This document shows, piece by piece, positions 8,143 through 16,264 of a DNA stretch of 35,258 bases (positions are counted from its first letter, which is position 1; the number at the start of each line of letters is the position of its first letter). Under the pieces are notes generated by a model. It ran no database searches and was not told the origin of the DNA. It was given only the letters and a program-made list of their open reading frames with translations. The translations under genes and the position numbers were made by a program. This DNA is from Chromatiales bacterium. GTDB lineage: Bacteria > Pseudomonadota > Gammaproteobacteria > JAGRCI01. The stretch covers positions 1 through 35,258 of the forward strand of contig JAGRGI010000178.1 in the NCBI GenBank assembly GCA_020445565.1. The letters are read 5' to 3'.

Positions 8143-8738
8143 TCGGCCTGGGTTTATCGGCGGCGATCCAACTGTTCGTGCTGGCAGCCTTGCTGCTCAG
8201 CTTCGAGCGGCTGGTTTATGTATACGCTTCGCGCCTGCCAGCGGATTTTGCGCGCCACTGTGCCAAATTGCGTATTGGGCGAGATCCGGTAAGCGCGTTG
8301 GAGCGGCTGTTCTACTTCTTCAAGCTGATTCAGTTTGCGGTGTTCGCCGTATGGATCTTCGCGCTCTCGGACGGCTCGCCGCACATCACTCCCGATCCCG
8401 CTGCTCTGGTGATCGGAGCCGGGTTGGTACTGTTTGGGCAGTTCCTGAATCTCTCCGCCTTTTGGCGTCTTGGCCGAGTAGGGATCTTCTATGGCTCGCA
8501 ATTTGGCCATGCAGTGGTCTGGTGCGAGAAATTCCCGTTCTCGACTTTCCGCCATCCCCAATATTTGGGGACGGTGTTGAGTATCTGGGGTCTGCTCCTG
8601 TTCTTCCGTTTTCCGGCGATGGATTGGTTTTTGCTCCCGGTGTTACAGACGGTTTACTACATCCTCGGATCACACTTCGAGGGAGCGGAGCCCGGTTCGC
8701 CAGACGAAGCGGAAACGGCTGCGGAGGCAGTCCGCTAA
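8139..8738 (+). CDS. PEMT-like phospholipid N-methyltransferase (integral membrane)
   Basis: The 199-aa product is a four-helix membrane methyltransferase. It resembles eukaryotic-type PEMT/Opi3 more than soluble bacterial PmtA: a GxG element (GAG, residues 93-95) and a segment LGRVGIFYGSQFG followed by KFPFSTFRHPQYLG, matching the PEMT core (FLGDYFG, FPFN-NPMYWG). The EE pair that binds SAM in PEMT is represented by one Glu (E181, in HFEGAE). It is expected to transfer methyl groups from SAM to an amine headgroup, or to an acid if it is closer to the ICMT branch. The ATG at 8139 overlaps the previous stop and has a GGCGGGAAG ribosome-binding site, so it is preferred over the in-frame ATG at 8094. 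It is the last gene of the operon and converges on the HPP gene 20 bp downstream. Confidence 0.78.
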   Translation: MIGLGLSAAIQLFVLAALLLSFERLVYVYASRLPADFARHCAKLRIGRDPVSALERLFYFFKLIQFAVFAVWIFALSDGSPHITPDPAALVIGAGLVLFGQFLNLSAFWRLGRVGIFYGSQFGHAVVWCEKFPFSTFRHPQYLGTVLSIWGLLLFFRFPAMDWFLLPVLQTVYYILGSHFEGAEPGSPDEAETAAEAVR

Positions 8739-8758
8739 ACCGTGGTGCAGGAGTTTGG

Positions 8759-9739
8759 CTAGCGGGACTGCTCTGGCTGATCCATCTTCTTCCACGAATT
8801 CTCATCCCGAACCACCCGGTGGCGTGCCCAACGCGCAAATTCGCCGCGGGTGGTGGCGGCGGTACTTCTTCGCCCCGGTCCAACCACCACGCGGTAGATG
8901 ATGCCTTCGTCAGGAAGGCCGTTGGCAGCGGCCTGATCCATGATCTGCCGGACTTCCCAATCTTCCCCGAAACGGCCGTTGCTGTAGTACTGGCCCAGCA
9001 GGATCTCGTCGGGCTTGAAGCCCGCCCGATTGGCCTGATGGGTCAGGGCCAGATCGTAAATTCGCAGCAGGTCGGTTTCGGAGACATCGATGAAGGAATC
9101 GATCTCCGATAGGGCGTATACCAGATCGCTATGGGCGATCCAGCATTTCTCCACCGGCTGGGACTCGCTGGCTTTGGCCTTCGCAGCGATCAGGGTGCGC
9201 GGATAACGCCGGCTGGGGAAGCCATAGTTGAACGCGATGCCAACCAGGAGAATAGTGACCACGTTGAGCAACACCGGCGTGGCGACGAACTGGTACCCCA
9301 GATCGACGATTGCCGGCCCGCCCACGGCCGCCGTCAGGGCTGTGGCGCCACCCGGCGGGTGGATACAGCGCAGGTAGTACATGGCGCCGATGGCAAAGCC
9401 TACGGCGATGGCGGGAGCGAGCAGGGGATGCGGTATCCATTTGGCGCAACTGACGCCGATGATGGCTGAAACCAGGTGGCCCCCTGCCACCGGCCAGGGT
9501 TGCGAGAGCGGGCCGTGGGGCACGGCGAAGATCAGCACCGCCGAGGCGCCCATGGACGCGACCAGCAATGCGGCGCCTTGCAGGCCCAGTACGCTCCTGC
9601 TGATAAGTAAAATCAGTCCGATCGCCACGAATCCACCTGCGGCGGAAAGCCATTTTTCGAGATGGCTGGCCGGTGCGGTACCCTGGCCCAGCAGACGTTT
9701 CAAAACGGATGGCTGGGTGTCTGGCGCTGAATTTTCCAT
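8759..9739 (-). CDS. HPP-family integral membrane protein with unusual C-terminal domain
   Basis: The 326-aa product has four to five hydrophobic helices in residues about 25-190 and the family signature HPPGGATALTAA. HPP proteins are membrane proteins; plant members have been linked to nitrite transport into plastids. HPP proteins often carry C-terminal CBS domains. Here the tail (about 200-326) is a soluble segment without CBS motifs, with many acidic residues and a YSNGRFGEDWEVRQI stretch I cannot assign. The start is the ATG at 9739, preceded by GAGG; an upstream open extension to 10006 runs through the neighbouring gene and is not used. It is the last gene of the minus-strand block from nudE and converges with the methyltransferase. 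Confidence 0.85.
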   Translation of the reverse strand: MENSAPDTQPSVLKRLLGQGTAPASHLEKWLSAAGGFVAIGLILLISRSVLGLQGAALLVASMGASAVLIFAVPHGPLSQPWPVAGGHLVSAIIGVSCAKWIPHPLLAPAIAVGFAIGAMYYLRCIHPPGGATALTAAVGGPAIVDLGYQFVATPVLLNVVTILLVGIAFNYGFPSRRYPRTLIAAKAKASESQPVEKCWIAHSDLVYALSEIDSFIDVSETDLLRIYDLALTHQANRAGFKPDEILLGQYYSNGRFGEDWEVRQIMDQAAANGLPDEGIIYRVVVGPGRRSTAATTRGEFARWARHRVVRDENSWKKMDQPEQSR

Positions 9740-9792
9740 GGCGGAATTCTGCACCTCGATAGTGCGTGTCGCAATGGAAAGGGGAAGTTTTG

Positions 9793-10473
9793 TCAGTCGG
9801 GCGGGGGCGCGGGTGGTTTGCCACCGGAGCCAGCACCTTGAAATCCTGGTGGTGGAGTGGCGTCCTCGCCGCCGCCGAACAGGCGGGCAAGTTTGCGGAA
9901 TACATACTTGATGGCACGCCACAGGCGGGGCAAGAGCCAGATCAGCAACAGAATGAATAGGGCCAACAGCACCAGGAAAAGTACCGGATGATTCAGTGCT
10001 GTCCACAAGCCGGCGATGACACCTACATCCTCTGTGATGGAGGCTGCCCAGTTACTGAAGGGCTCCGGAGAGGTGTTGATCATCACCCGTGTACCGGCTT
10101 TCGCTGCGTGGCTGGCAGTGGCCAAGCCCCCTCCGACCAGCGCTGCGGCAAGTTCGGATGCGCTGGAGGTATCGCCCACGGCGCCCATGGCCATTATGGC
10201 GCCCGCGGGGATTCGAATGAAGGTGTGCAGGGTGTCCCAGGCGGTATCCACACCGGGCGTTTTGTCGGCGAAGAATTCGATGACGTACATCAGGCCAGCG
10301 CCCAACATCACCAGGGGATTTTCGACGATTTCCAGGCCCGGTGGCAGGTCGATATTGCCCGTCATGCCCATGTAGCCGAGCATGAGTACGGCCGCATACA
10401 GGTTGACGCCGCTGGCCCAGCCCACGCCCATGGTCAGGGCGATCATCTCGATGATGTTCTGATAGTCACCCAA
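9793..10473 (-). CDS. DUF4126 domain membrane protein
   Basis: The 226-aa protein begins with IALTMGVGWASGVNLYAAVLMLG and contains a FFADKTPGVDTAWDTLHTFIRIPAGA segment, the signature of the DUF4126 family of unknown function. Helices are predicted near 8-35, 50-68, 90-125 and 165-190. The C-terminus is a Pro/Gly-rich, probably disordered tail. The start codon is TTG at 10473, supported by GGAG eight bases upstream. It lies 53 bp upstream of the HPP gene and is probably cotranscribed with it. No function can be given beyond a membrane protein. Confidence 0.85.
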   Translation of the reverse strand: MGDYQNIIEMIALTMGVGWASGVNLYAAVLMLGYMGMTGNIDLPPGLEIVENPLVMLGAGLMYVIEFFADKTPGVDTAWDTLHTFIRIPAGAIMAMGAVGDTSSASELAAALVGGGLATASHAAKAGTRVMINTSPEPFSNWAASITEDVGVIAGLWTALNHPVLFLVLLALFILLLIWLLPRLWRAIKYVFRKLARLFGGGEDATPPPGFQGAGSGGKPPAPPPD

Positions 10474-10609
10474 GGTTCAAACTCCGATGTTCTTGCGGAC
10501 TTGGGCCGACTCTATCACGGTGATGGCCCCCAGGGGACCCGCCAGCCCCGGTTTGCAACGATTCGACACACTTGTGTGGACGGCAGGCAACGGCTCGCCG
10601 GGCATGCCG

Positions 10610-11659
10610 TCATTGCGCGGGATTCGCCGGACGATTCGTTGCACGCCAGTATTGAAAATTGGGTTCGTCCTCGTATGCCTTTGTACCGACGTACTGGAGC
10701 ACGTACAACAACCTGAAGAACCGGACCACAGAGTCCACCCGGATGATTTCCTTGCCACTTTCGTCGTAGAAGATCAGGGTCGGGGTGTAGAAGACGTTGA
10801 GTTCGTGGGCCCATTTTTTTGCGGTGGTTCTTTCACCCTGCGGGGTGATGATCTTGGTGTCGGCATGAGTGTCCAGTTGTACGCTTTCGAAATTCTCCAG
10901 TTCCTTGAGGATGTCCACGTCCTGTAACTGTTCGGTATGCAGTACATCGCAGGCGTGGCAGTTGCCCTGTTCGAAGAAAACGATCAAGGGCTTGTTGGCG
11001 GCAAAGCGGGAGCGGTCCAGGGCATAGGGGGGAGGCTCGAAGAAATCCGCCTCGTTGAGGCCGCCGGGTTCGAAACTCATGGTCGGGTCCGCCCGCTCCA
11101 GGTATTCCTTGAAGGTCTCGCGCTCGTAGTGGCGGTCGGCTACGTACTCCAGGGCCGCCCGAAACTTGTAGGGGGGATAAAAACCGCGTAGCGCGAATAC
11201 CGAGTTGCCCTGCTCGTCGTAGAACAGCAGCGAAGGTGTGAAATTGGCTTTTTCGCGGACGGCGTATTCTCGTTCGGTGATGACATTGCCCTTCGGGTCC
11301 CACATCTCCTCGTTGCTCCAGATGTTGATGGGGACCACGTCGAAATGGCGGCGGGTGTACTCGGTTATATCGGCCTTGCCGAAGTCCTTCTCCATCAGGG
11401 CGCGGCAATAGGGGCAATGCTTCTGGCCGAAATAGGCGGCCACACGCTTACCTTTCGCCTTGGCGTCTTTGACGTCACCCTGCAAATCGTGGAGGTTTTC
11501 CTTGAACCAGGACGGGTGCGGGTAAGGTTCGGAGAGGGTGGCGTCGTCGAAGCCGAAGTCCTCATCATGGCCGTCTTGCGCTGACGCGCCCAGAGCCGCC
11601 CCGGAAAACAACAGGCCGGCGATGAGCCAAAGGCCACAACGGGTGAGAGAGGTTTGCAT
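10610..11659 (-). CDS. Exported double-thioredoxin-fold protein (SoxW-like)
   Basis: The 349-aa product has a signal peptide (hydrophobic to about residue 24, ALGASA cleavage region) and two thioredoxin-like domains in tandem. The first (about 55-190) has the redox motif CPYC (C82, C85) and a cis-Pro in FTP (about 140-142). The second (about 215-345) has CHAC (C234, C237) and a cis-Pro in YTP. Single-domain relatives include SoxW and DsbE-like reductants of periplasmic thiols in sulfur oxidisers. Inference: it is a periplasmic thiol-disulfide reductant or relay. A GGAGG ribosome-binding site lies six bases before the ATG. It lies 34 bp downstream of cysQ on the same strand, so it may belong to the nudE-cysQ transcript. 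Confidence 0.88.
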   Translation of the reverse strand: MQTSLTRCGLWLIAGLLFSGAALGASAQDGHDEDFGFDDATLSEPYPHPSWFKENLHDLQGDVKDAKAKGKRVAAYFGQKHCPYCRALMEKDFGKADITEYTRRHFDVVPINIWSNEEMWDPKGNVITEREYAVREKANFTPSLLFYDEQGNSVFALRGFYPPYKFRAALEYVADRHYERETFKEYLERADPTMSFEPGGLNEADFFEPPPYALDRSRFAANKPLIVFFEQGNCHACDVLHTEQLQDVDILKELENFESVQLDTHADTKIITPQGERTTAKKWAHELNVFYTPTLIFYDESGKEIIRVDSVVRFFRLLYVLQYVGTKAYEDEPNFQYWRATNRPANPAQ

Positions 11660-11693
11660 GCAATGCCTCCGGTGACTTGGGCCGCGCGAAATT

Positions 11694-12494
11694 TTACGTC
11701 AAGAAGCGGGTCCAATCCGCGCTTAGGTCGCCGAACACCAGGAAATGGGGGTTCAAAAGCGATTCCTTCGTGTTATAGCGTAGACCTTGCATATCGGTGG
11801 TGGTTACCCGGCCGCCGGCCTGCTCCACTACCGCCTGGGCGGCCGCCGTGTCCCATTCGGAGGTTGGACCCAGACGTGGATAGATATCCGCCGTGCCATC
11901 GGCCACCAGACAGAGCTTGAGGGAACTGCCCATGCTCACCAGTTCGTGCTCGCCCACCTGCGCCAGAAAGGCATCCAAACTGGCACCCCGATGGGACCGG
12001 CTCCCCACCACGCGCAAAGGCTTTTGCGCCGTTGTCGTGGCGTGAATGGGCTCGACGGGTTTGCCGTCATATTGTTTGAATGCTCCATCGCCGGCGCGGC
12101 CGTAGTACATCAGCCCCAATACCGGTGCGTAGACCACCCCCAATGGCGTCTTGTCGCCCTCTACCAGGGCGATGTTGACGGTAAATTCACCGTTGCGTTT
12201 GACGAATTCCCGGGTGCCATCCAAGGGGTCAACCAACCAGTATCGCTCCCAGGTCTGGCGTTCCTCGAAAGGAATCTGTGCCGACTCTTCGGACAGCACG
12301 GGGATCTCCGGTGTCAACGCGGCCAGACCGTTCACAATGGTATTGTGCGACGCCAGATCCGCCTGGGTAAGCGGAGAATCGTCGTCCTTGTGCTGTACGG
12401 CGAAGTCCGATTCGTAGACCGACAATATCTCTTTGCCCGCTGCACGGGCCAGTTCCAGTAGCGGGGCGATTGGGGGGAGGGGCTGATGGCTCAT
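11694..12494 (-). CDS. cysQ: 3'(2'),5'-bisphosphate nucleotidase CysQ
   Basis: The 266-aa product is an inositol-monophosphatase-fold enzyme that removes the 3' phosphate from PAP/PAPS, recycling the by-product of sulfate assimilation and sulfotransfer. Metal-binding motifs are present: LSEES, DPLDGTREF and WDTAAAQAV. The length is typical. The start ATG overlaps the stop of nudE (ATGA), so the two are translationally coupled, an arrangement common in gammaproteobacteria. Confidence 0.95.
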   Translation of the reverse strand: MSHQPLPPIAPLLELARAAGKEILSVYESDFAVQHKDDDSPLTQADLASHNTIVNGLAALTPEIPVLSEESAQIPFEERQTWERYWLVDPLDGTREFVKRNGEFTVNIALVEGDKTPLGVVYAPVLGLMYYGRAGDGAFKQYDGKPVEPIHATTTAQKPLRVVGSRSHRGASLDAFLAQVGEHELVSMGSSLKLCLVADGTADIYPRLGPTSEWDTAAAQAVVEQAGGRVTTTDMQGLRYNTKESLLNPHFLVFGDLSADWTRFLT

Positions 12495-13039
12495 GGGTTT
12501 TCCTTGCGAAGATGTTCGCGAACGAGAAACAGGGCCGCTATCGCCCGTGCCTCGGTGAAATCGGATTGTTGTAGCAGCGATACACTGTCGTCCAGCCGCC
12601 AGGTGAGTTGCTCGGCGATCTCCGGCTCGTCGCCTTCCAGAGGGGCTGGATACAGCTCCCTGGCGAGTACCAGGTGGGTGCCGTGGTCGATATAGGCCGG
12701 GGCGATAGTGAATATTCGCAGATAGTCCAATCGCCGGGCGCCCAGACCGGTTTCCTCGCGCAATTCCCTCAAGGCCGCTTCTTCGGGGCTTTCGCCGGGT
12801 TCGGTGAGCCCCTTGGGGAATCCCGTTTCATAGCGGTCCAGGCCGGCGGCGTATTCTCGGATGAGCAGGATCTCGTCGGGGCTGGGCATGGCCACGACCA
12901 TCACGCCGGCGCGCGGGCTGACAATGCGTTCGAAGGTTGCGGTCGCGCCATTGGAGAAGCGCAGGTCCATCTCTTCGATGCGAAAGATTCGGGTCTGGGC
13001 GGCGGTGCGGCGAGCCAGCACCTCAGGCTTGACGGACAT
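12491..13039 (-). CDS. nudE: ADP compounds hydrolase NudE (Nudix)
   Basis: The 182-aa Nudix hydrolase has a full Nudix box running from GLTEPGESPEEAALREL to REETGLGA, and the family's downstream hydrophobic and acidic segment. NudE hydrolyses ADP-ribose, NADH and Ap3A in the cytoplasm. It is coupled to cysQ and faces yrfG across a divergent 246-bp gap. nudE-yrfG proximity is conserved in enterobacteria, where igaA sits between them; no igaA is present here. Confidence 0.93.
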   Translation of the reverse strand: MSVKPEVLARRTAAQTRIFRIEEMDLRFSNGATATFERIVSPRAGVMVVAMPSPDEILLIREYAAGLDRYETGFPKGLTEPGESPEEAALRELREETGLGARRLDYLRIFTIAPAYIDHGTHLVLARELYPAPLEGDEPEIAEQLTWRLDDSVSLLQQSDFTEARAIAALFLVREHLRKENP

Positions 13040-13285
13040 GGCGATAGGACGTCTGTGGCAATCAGCGCTCTAGTGTAGCCCAAACGATGGCTTGGCTCGA
13101 TCCGGCATCTGACACCCACGGAGTTTGTAAAATCTTTACCCGGTCAGGAAATACCTCACCCCGTCGTCCCACCATGGAATGCCGGAACCCAGGAGGGCTT
13201 GCTGCGCAGTTCTTTCCAACGATGTGCGCGGGGTATGCGACAATTCAGCCATCGCACGACCCACCGAAACGAAATCTGCACTGCC
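13040..13285. promoter_or_regulatory. Divergent promoter region of nudE and yrfG
   Basis: This 246-bp region between divergently transcribed nudE and yrfG must hold both promoters. No convincing -35/-10 pair was found by eye. The segment 13155-13195 (accccgtcgtcccaccatgg and the following ccggaacccagg) resembles dispersed extragenic elements of the 'GTC-CCGGAACCCAG' type, but only one copy was noticed, so no repeat is claimed. Confidence 0.4.
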
Positions 13286-13936
13286 ATGCTCGATTGGTCC
13301 CGTATTGATAGCGTCTTCCTGGATATGGACGGCACCCTGCTGGATTTGAACTTCGATAATCACTTCTGGCAGGAACACGTCCCGCTCCGCTACGGCGAGC
13401 GAAACGGGCTGAGCGTGCAGCAGGCGAAGGATGAACTGTTTCCCCGGTTTCGGAGCAAGGAGGGGACTATTGACTGGTATTGTCTGGACTTTTGGACCGA
13501 AGAGCTGGGCTTGGACATCGCCTTGTTGAAACAGGAAGTGGAGCACCTGATCGACGTGCATCCCTTTGTCGTGCAATTCCTGGATGCGGTTCGCAATGCC
13601 CGAAAGCGGGTGGTTTTAGTGACCAATGCGCATCACAAGAGCCTGGAACTGAAAATGGACCGCACACGGTTGGGAGGGCACTTCGATGCACTGATCAATT
13701 CCCACCAGTTCGGTATCCCGAAAGAGCAGGTCGTGTTCTGGGACCGGCTGCAGGCACTGGAACCGTTCGACCGGCAGCGAACCCTGTTGGTTGACGACAG
13801 CCTGTCCGTGCTGCGTTCGGCGCGCAGCTACGGCATCGCCAATCTGCGCGCGGTGTATCGGCCCGATTCGCAGCAGGGTATTCGCGATGTGGCCGACTTT
13901 GAAGCCATCCACAGCTTTCGGGATCTGATTCCGTAG
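13286..13936 (+). CDS. yrfG: GMP/IMP nucleotidase YrfG (HAD superfamily)
   Basis: The 216-aa HAD phosphatase has motif I LDMDGTLLDL, motif II VTNAH, and motif III/IV around the Lys in GIPKEQ and LLVDDSL. It aligns along its length with E. coli YrfG, including DNHFW, IDWYCLDFWTEELGLDI and HQFGIPK. It dephosphorylates purine 5'-nucleotides. The ATG at 13286 gives the family length; an in-frame extension to 13199 lacks homology. The ribosome-binding site is weak (GAAA). It stands alone on the plus strand beside nudE. Confidence 0.9.
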   Translation: MLDWSRIDSVFLDMDGTLLDLNFDNHFWQEHVPLRYGERNGLSVQQAKDELFPRFRSKEGTIDWYCLDFWTEELGLDIALLKQEVEHLIDVHPFVVQFLDAVRNARKRVVLVTNAHHKSLELKMDRTRLGGHFDALINSHQFGIPKEQVVFWDRLQALEPFDRQRTLLVDDSLSVLRSARSYGIANLRAVYRPDSQQGIRDVADFEAIHSFRDLIP

Positions 13937-13954
13937 CCTGGCGCATGATTCCCG

Positions 13955-14308
13955 CTAATTCAAAGACACCTGATTTCTTTCTTCGGCAGTCTCCGCCAGC
14001 AGGCCCATGGGGTAGTGCTTGATCTTGCGACGCACATTGCGCTGCACGACCAAACCGAGAATCGTGTAGTCCTCCACCAGTTCGATCTCCGGGTAGAGGT
14101 CGTTCAGCGCCATCAGATAACGGCGGCCGTCGATGATGCGAAACTGGCGAAACCAGCGCACATCGTCGTATTCCGCCACCACGAAGGCGCCGTCGCCGGC
14201 CTCCGGGAAGGGGTCGATGATGATGATGCACTTGTCCGGAAATTCCGGCTCCATGCTGTTGTCTGTAACCTGCAAGGCGAACGGTTCGGAGGAGGCGCAA
14301 CTTGACAT
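13955..14308 (-). CDS. S24-family (LexA/UmuD-type) peptidase-like protein without DNA-binding domain
   Basis: This 117-aa protein consists of only the LexA/CI C-terminal fold. The nucleophile motif is DNSMEPEF (S18), followed by DPFPEAGDGAFVVAEYDD and a DGRRYLMALN stretch. Aligned on the GxxVVA-DD block, the position of the catalytic Lys of LexA is Arg here (R54 in WFRQF). There is no helix-turn-helix. The start at 14308 has a GGGAGAG ribosome-binding site; the longer start at 14362 has none. It is divergent from the ABC exporter and converges on yrfG. Function unknown: it may be an inactive S24 domain acting as a structural or sensor protein. Confidence 0.75.
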   Translation of the reverse strand: MSSCASSEPFALQVTDNSMEPEFPDKCIIIIDPFPEAGDGAFVVAEYDDVRWFRQFRIIDGRRYLMALNDLYPEIELVEDYTILGLVVQRNVRRKIKHYPMGLLAETAEERNQVSLN

Positions 14309-14399
14309 GAACAACTCTCCCGCCCGGCGTGATCGCTGGGCGATGCTAAATACCCTTTCCATTCAATGGTTTTGAGTGGAGTCTCTATTAGCGGGCAAT

Positions 14400-14405
14400 T
14401 ATAAT
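14400..14405 (+). promoter_or_regulatory. Candidate -10 element (TATAAT) upstream of ABC exporter
   Basis: A perfect TATAAT lies 54 bp before the ATG of the ABC exporter, in the divergent gap with the S24 gene. The hexamer at 17-bp spacing (TGGAGT, 14377-14382) matches the -35 consensus at only three positions; a TTGAGT lies too far away at 22 bp. It is a plausible but unproven promoter for the exporter and the cca-narXL genes behind it. Confidence 0.4.
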
Positions 14406-14458
14406 CCCCAAGTTGCGCCGCCGTCTCCCCGTCTCTTACCGCGTGAAAGTTATCACCC

Positions 14459-16255
14459 ATGCATGATTATGCCCCCACCAGCGACTCTCCCAAGCCGGGC
14501 TGGACTCGCAACTGGAACAACGTCCGCGAGCTGCTGCCCCTGCTGTGGGACTACCGCGGGCGGGCCGGCATCGCCCTCGGTGCCTTGCTGCTATCGAAGC
14601 TGGCCAATGTTGGCGTGCCGCTGGTACTGAAGGATATCGTCGATGCCATGGACCTGCCTCAGGGCGAGGTGCTGACCCTGCCTTTGCTCCTGCTGCTGGT
14701 CTATGGCGCGCTGCGGCTGGCGAGTTCCTTCTTCAACGAACTGCGTGACGCAGTGTTTGCCCGTGTGCGTTACCGGGCCATGCGGCGCATGTCCGAGCGG
14801 GTGCTGCGCCATCTGCACAGTCTGTCGCTGCGCTATCACCTGGAACGCAAGACCGGCGCGATCACCCGGGATCTGGAGCGGGGCGCGCGCAGCCTGAGCA
14901 GCATTCTGAACTACATGGTGTTCAACATTCTGCCCACGGCGGTGGAGTTTGTACTGGTGGCCGCTATCCTGTTCAGCCAGTACAGCTCGCACTTCGCCTT
15001 CATCACCTTTATCACCGTGGCGGTTTATGTGGCCTTCACGGTACTGGTGACCAACTGGCGCACGCACTATCGCCAGAGCATGAACCGTCTGGATTCCCAG
15101 GCCAACACCCAGGCGGTGGACAGTCTGGTGAACTATGAAACGGTAAAGTATTTCGGTAACGAGGCGTTGGAGGCGCATCGCTACGACGGCACCCTGGCGC
15201 AGTGGGAAGATTATGCCGTCAAGAGCCAGACATCCATGTCGGCGCTCAATTTCGGCCAGGGGGCGATTATCGCCGTCGGTGTCACATTTATCATGATCGC
15301 CGCCGCCCGAGGCGTGGTGGCCGGTGAGATGAGTCTTGGCGACCTGGTTCTGGTCAACGCCCTGATGCTGCAATTGTTTCTTCCGCTGAATTTTCTCGGC
15401 ATCGTCTATCGCCAGATCACCTACGCCCTGGTGGACATGGATCGTATCGTCAAGCTGCTCAACCGCGAGCCGGAGATTCGTGACATCGCCGGGGCCAAAC
15501 CCCTGGAGATTAGTGAGGGCAGGGTGCGGTTTGAGAATGTTTCGTTCCACTATCAGGCCGATCGGCCGATTCTGCGGGACATCTCTTTTGAGGTTCCGCC
15601 CGGCAAGAAGGTGGCGGTGGTGGGACACAGCGGCGCGGGCAAGTCCACCCTGGCAAGGTTGCTGTTCCGTTTTTATGAGACGACGCAAGGCCGGGTTACC
15701 ATCGACGGCCAGGCGCTGCGCGACGTCACCCAGGAGTCCCTGCGGGCGGCGGTGGGTATCGTTCCCCAGGACACCGTGCTGTTCAATGACACCCTTTACT
15801 ACAACCTAAGCTATGCTCGCCCTGGGGCGGATCGCGACGAAGTCGTTCGGGCCGCCCAATTGGCCCATATTCACGATTTTATCGTCTCCTTGCCCCAGGG
15901 CTATGACACCGTGGTGGGTGAGCGCGGACTGAAACTCTCGGGCGGTGAAAAGCAGCGTGTCGCTATCGCCCGCGCCATTCTCAAGGGGCCGCGCATCCTG
16001 GTGTTCGACGAGGCCACATCCAGCCTGGACTCCAAGACCGAACAGGCCATTCAGGAGACCCTTCGGGAGGTCGCCACCCGCCATACCACCCTGGTGATCG
16101 CCCATCGCTTGTCCACCATCGTGGATGCCGACCGCATCCTGGTGATGGATCAGGGGCGCATCGTGGAGCAGGGCAGTCACCGTGAATTGCTGGCCCAGGG
16201 GGCGATCTATGCGCAACTCTGGGCAATGCAGCTGGAGGAGCGGGATGCGCAATAG
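14459..16255 (+). CDS. Atm1/HMT1-type ABC exporter (permease-ATPase fusion)
   Basis: The 598-aa half-transporter has six membrane helices in residues about 35-330 and a nucleotide-binding domain from about 355. It carries Walker A GHSGAGKST, Q-loop VPQD, signature LSGGE, Walker B ILVFDEATSSLD and the switch His in IAHRLST. The transmembrane segment DSLVNYETVKYFGNE is the hallmark of the Atm1/ABCB7/HMT1 group, which exports glutathione-linked or persulfide compounds and affects metal and Fe-S homeostasis. It acts as a homodimer in the inner membrane. The CCA enzyme starts 9 bp downstream, so they are cotranscribed. Confidence 0.93.
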   Translation: MHDYAPTSDSPKPGWTRNWNNVRELLPLLWDYRGRAGIALGALLLSKLANVGVPLVLKDIVDAMDLPQGEVLTLPLLLLLVYGALRLASSFFNELRDAVFARVRYRAMRRMSERVLRHLHSLSLRYHLERKTGAITRDLERGARSLSSILNYMVFNILPTAVEFVLVAAILFSQYSSHFAFITFITVAVYVAFTVLVTNWRTHYRQSMNRLDSQANTQAVDSLVNYETVKYFGNEALEAHRYDGTLAQWEDYAVKSQTSMSALNFGQGAIIAVGVTFIMIAAARGVVAGEMSLGDLVLVNALMLQLFLPLNFLGIVYRQITYALVDMDRIVKLLNREPEIRDIAGAKPLEISEGRVRFENVSFHYQADRPILRDISFEVPPGKKVAVVGHSGAGKSTLARLLFRFYETTQGRVTIDGQALRDVTQESLRAAVGIVPQDTVLFNDTLYYNLSYARPGADRDEVVRAAQLAHIHDFIVSLPQGYDTVVGERGLKLSGGEKQRVAIARAILKGPRILVFDEATSSLDSKTEQAIQETLREVATRHTTLVIAHRLSTIVDADRILVMDQGRIVEQGSHRELLAQGAIYAQLWAMQLEERDAQ

Positions 16256-16264
16256 GAGCCCACG

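Noticed and set aside
8099..9112. Long 337-codon plus-strand frame across the methyltransferase and HPP genes
   Set aside because: It runs out of frame through one clear gene and antisense to another; the product has no family features.
14591..15688. 365-codon minus-strand frame opposite the ABC exporter
   Set aside because: It is antisense to conserved transporter codons and rich in His/Gln, a typical shadow of a GC-rich gene.
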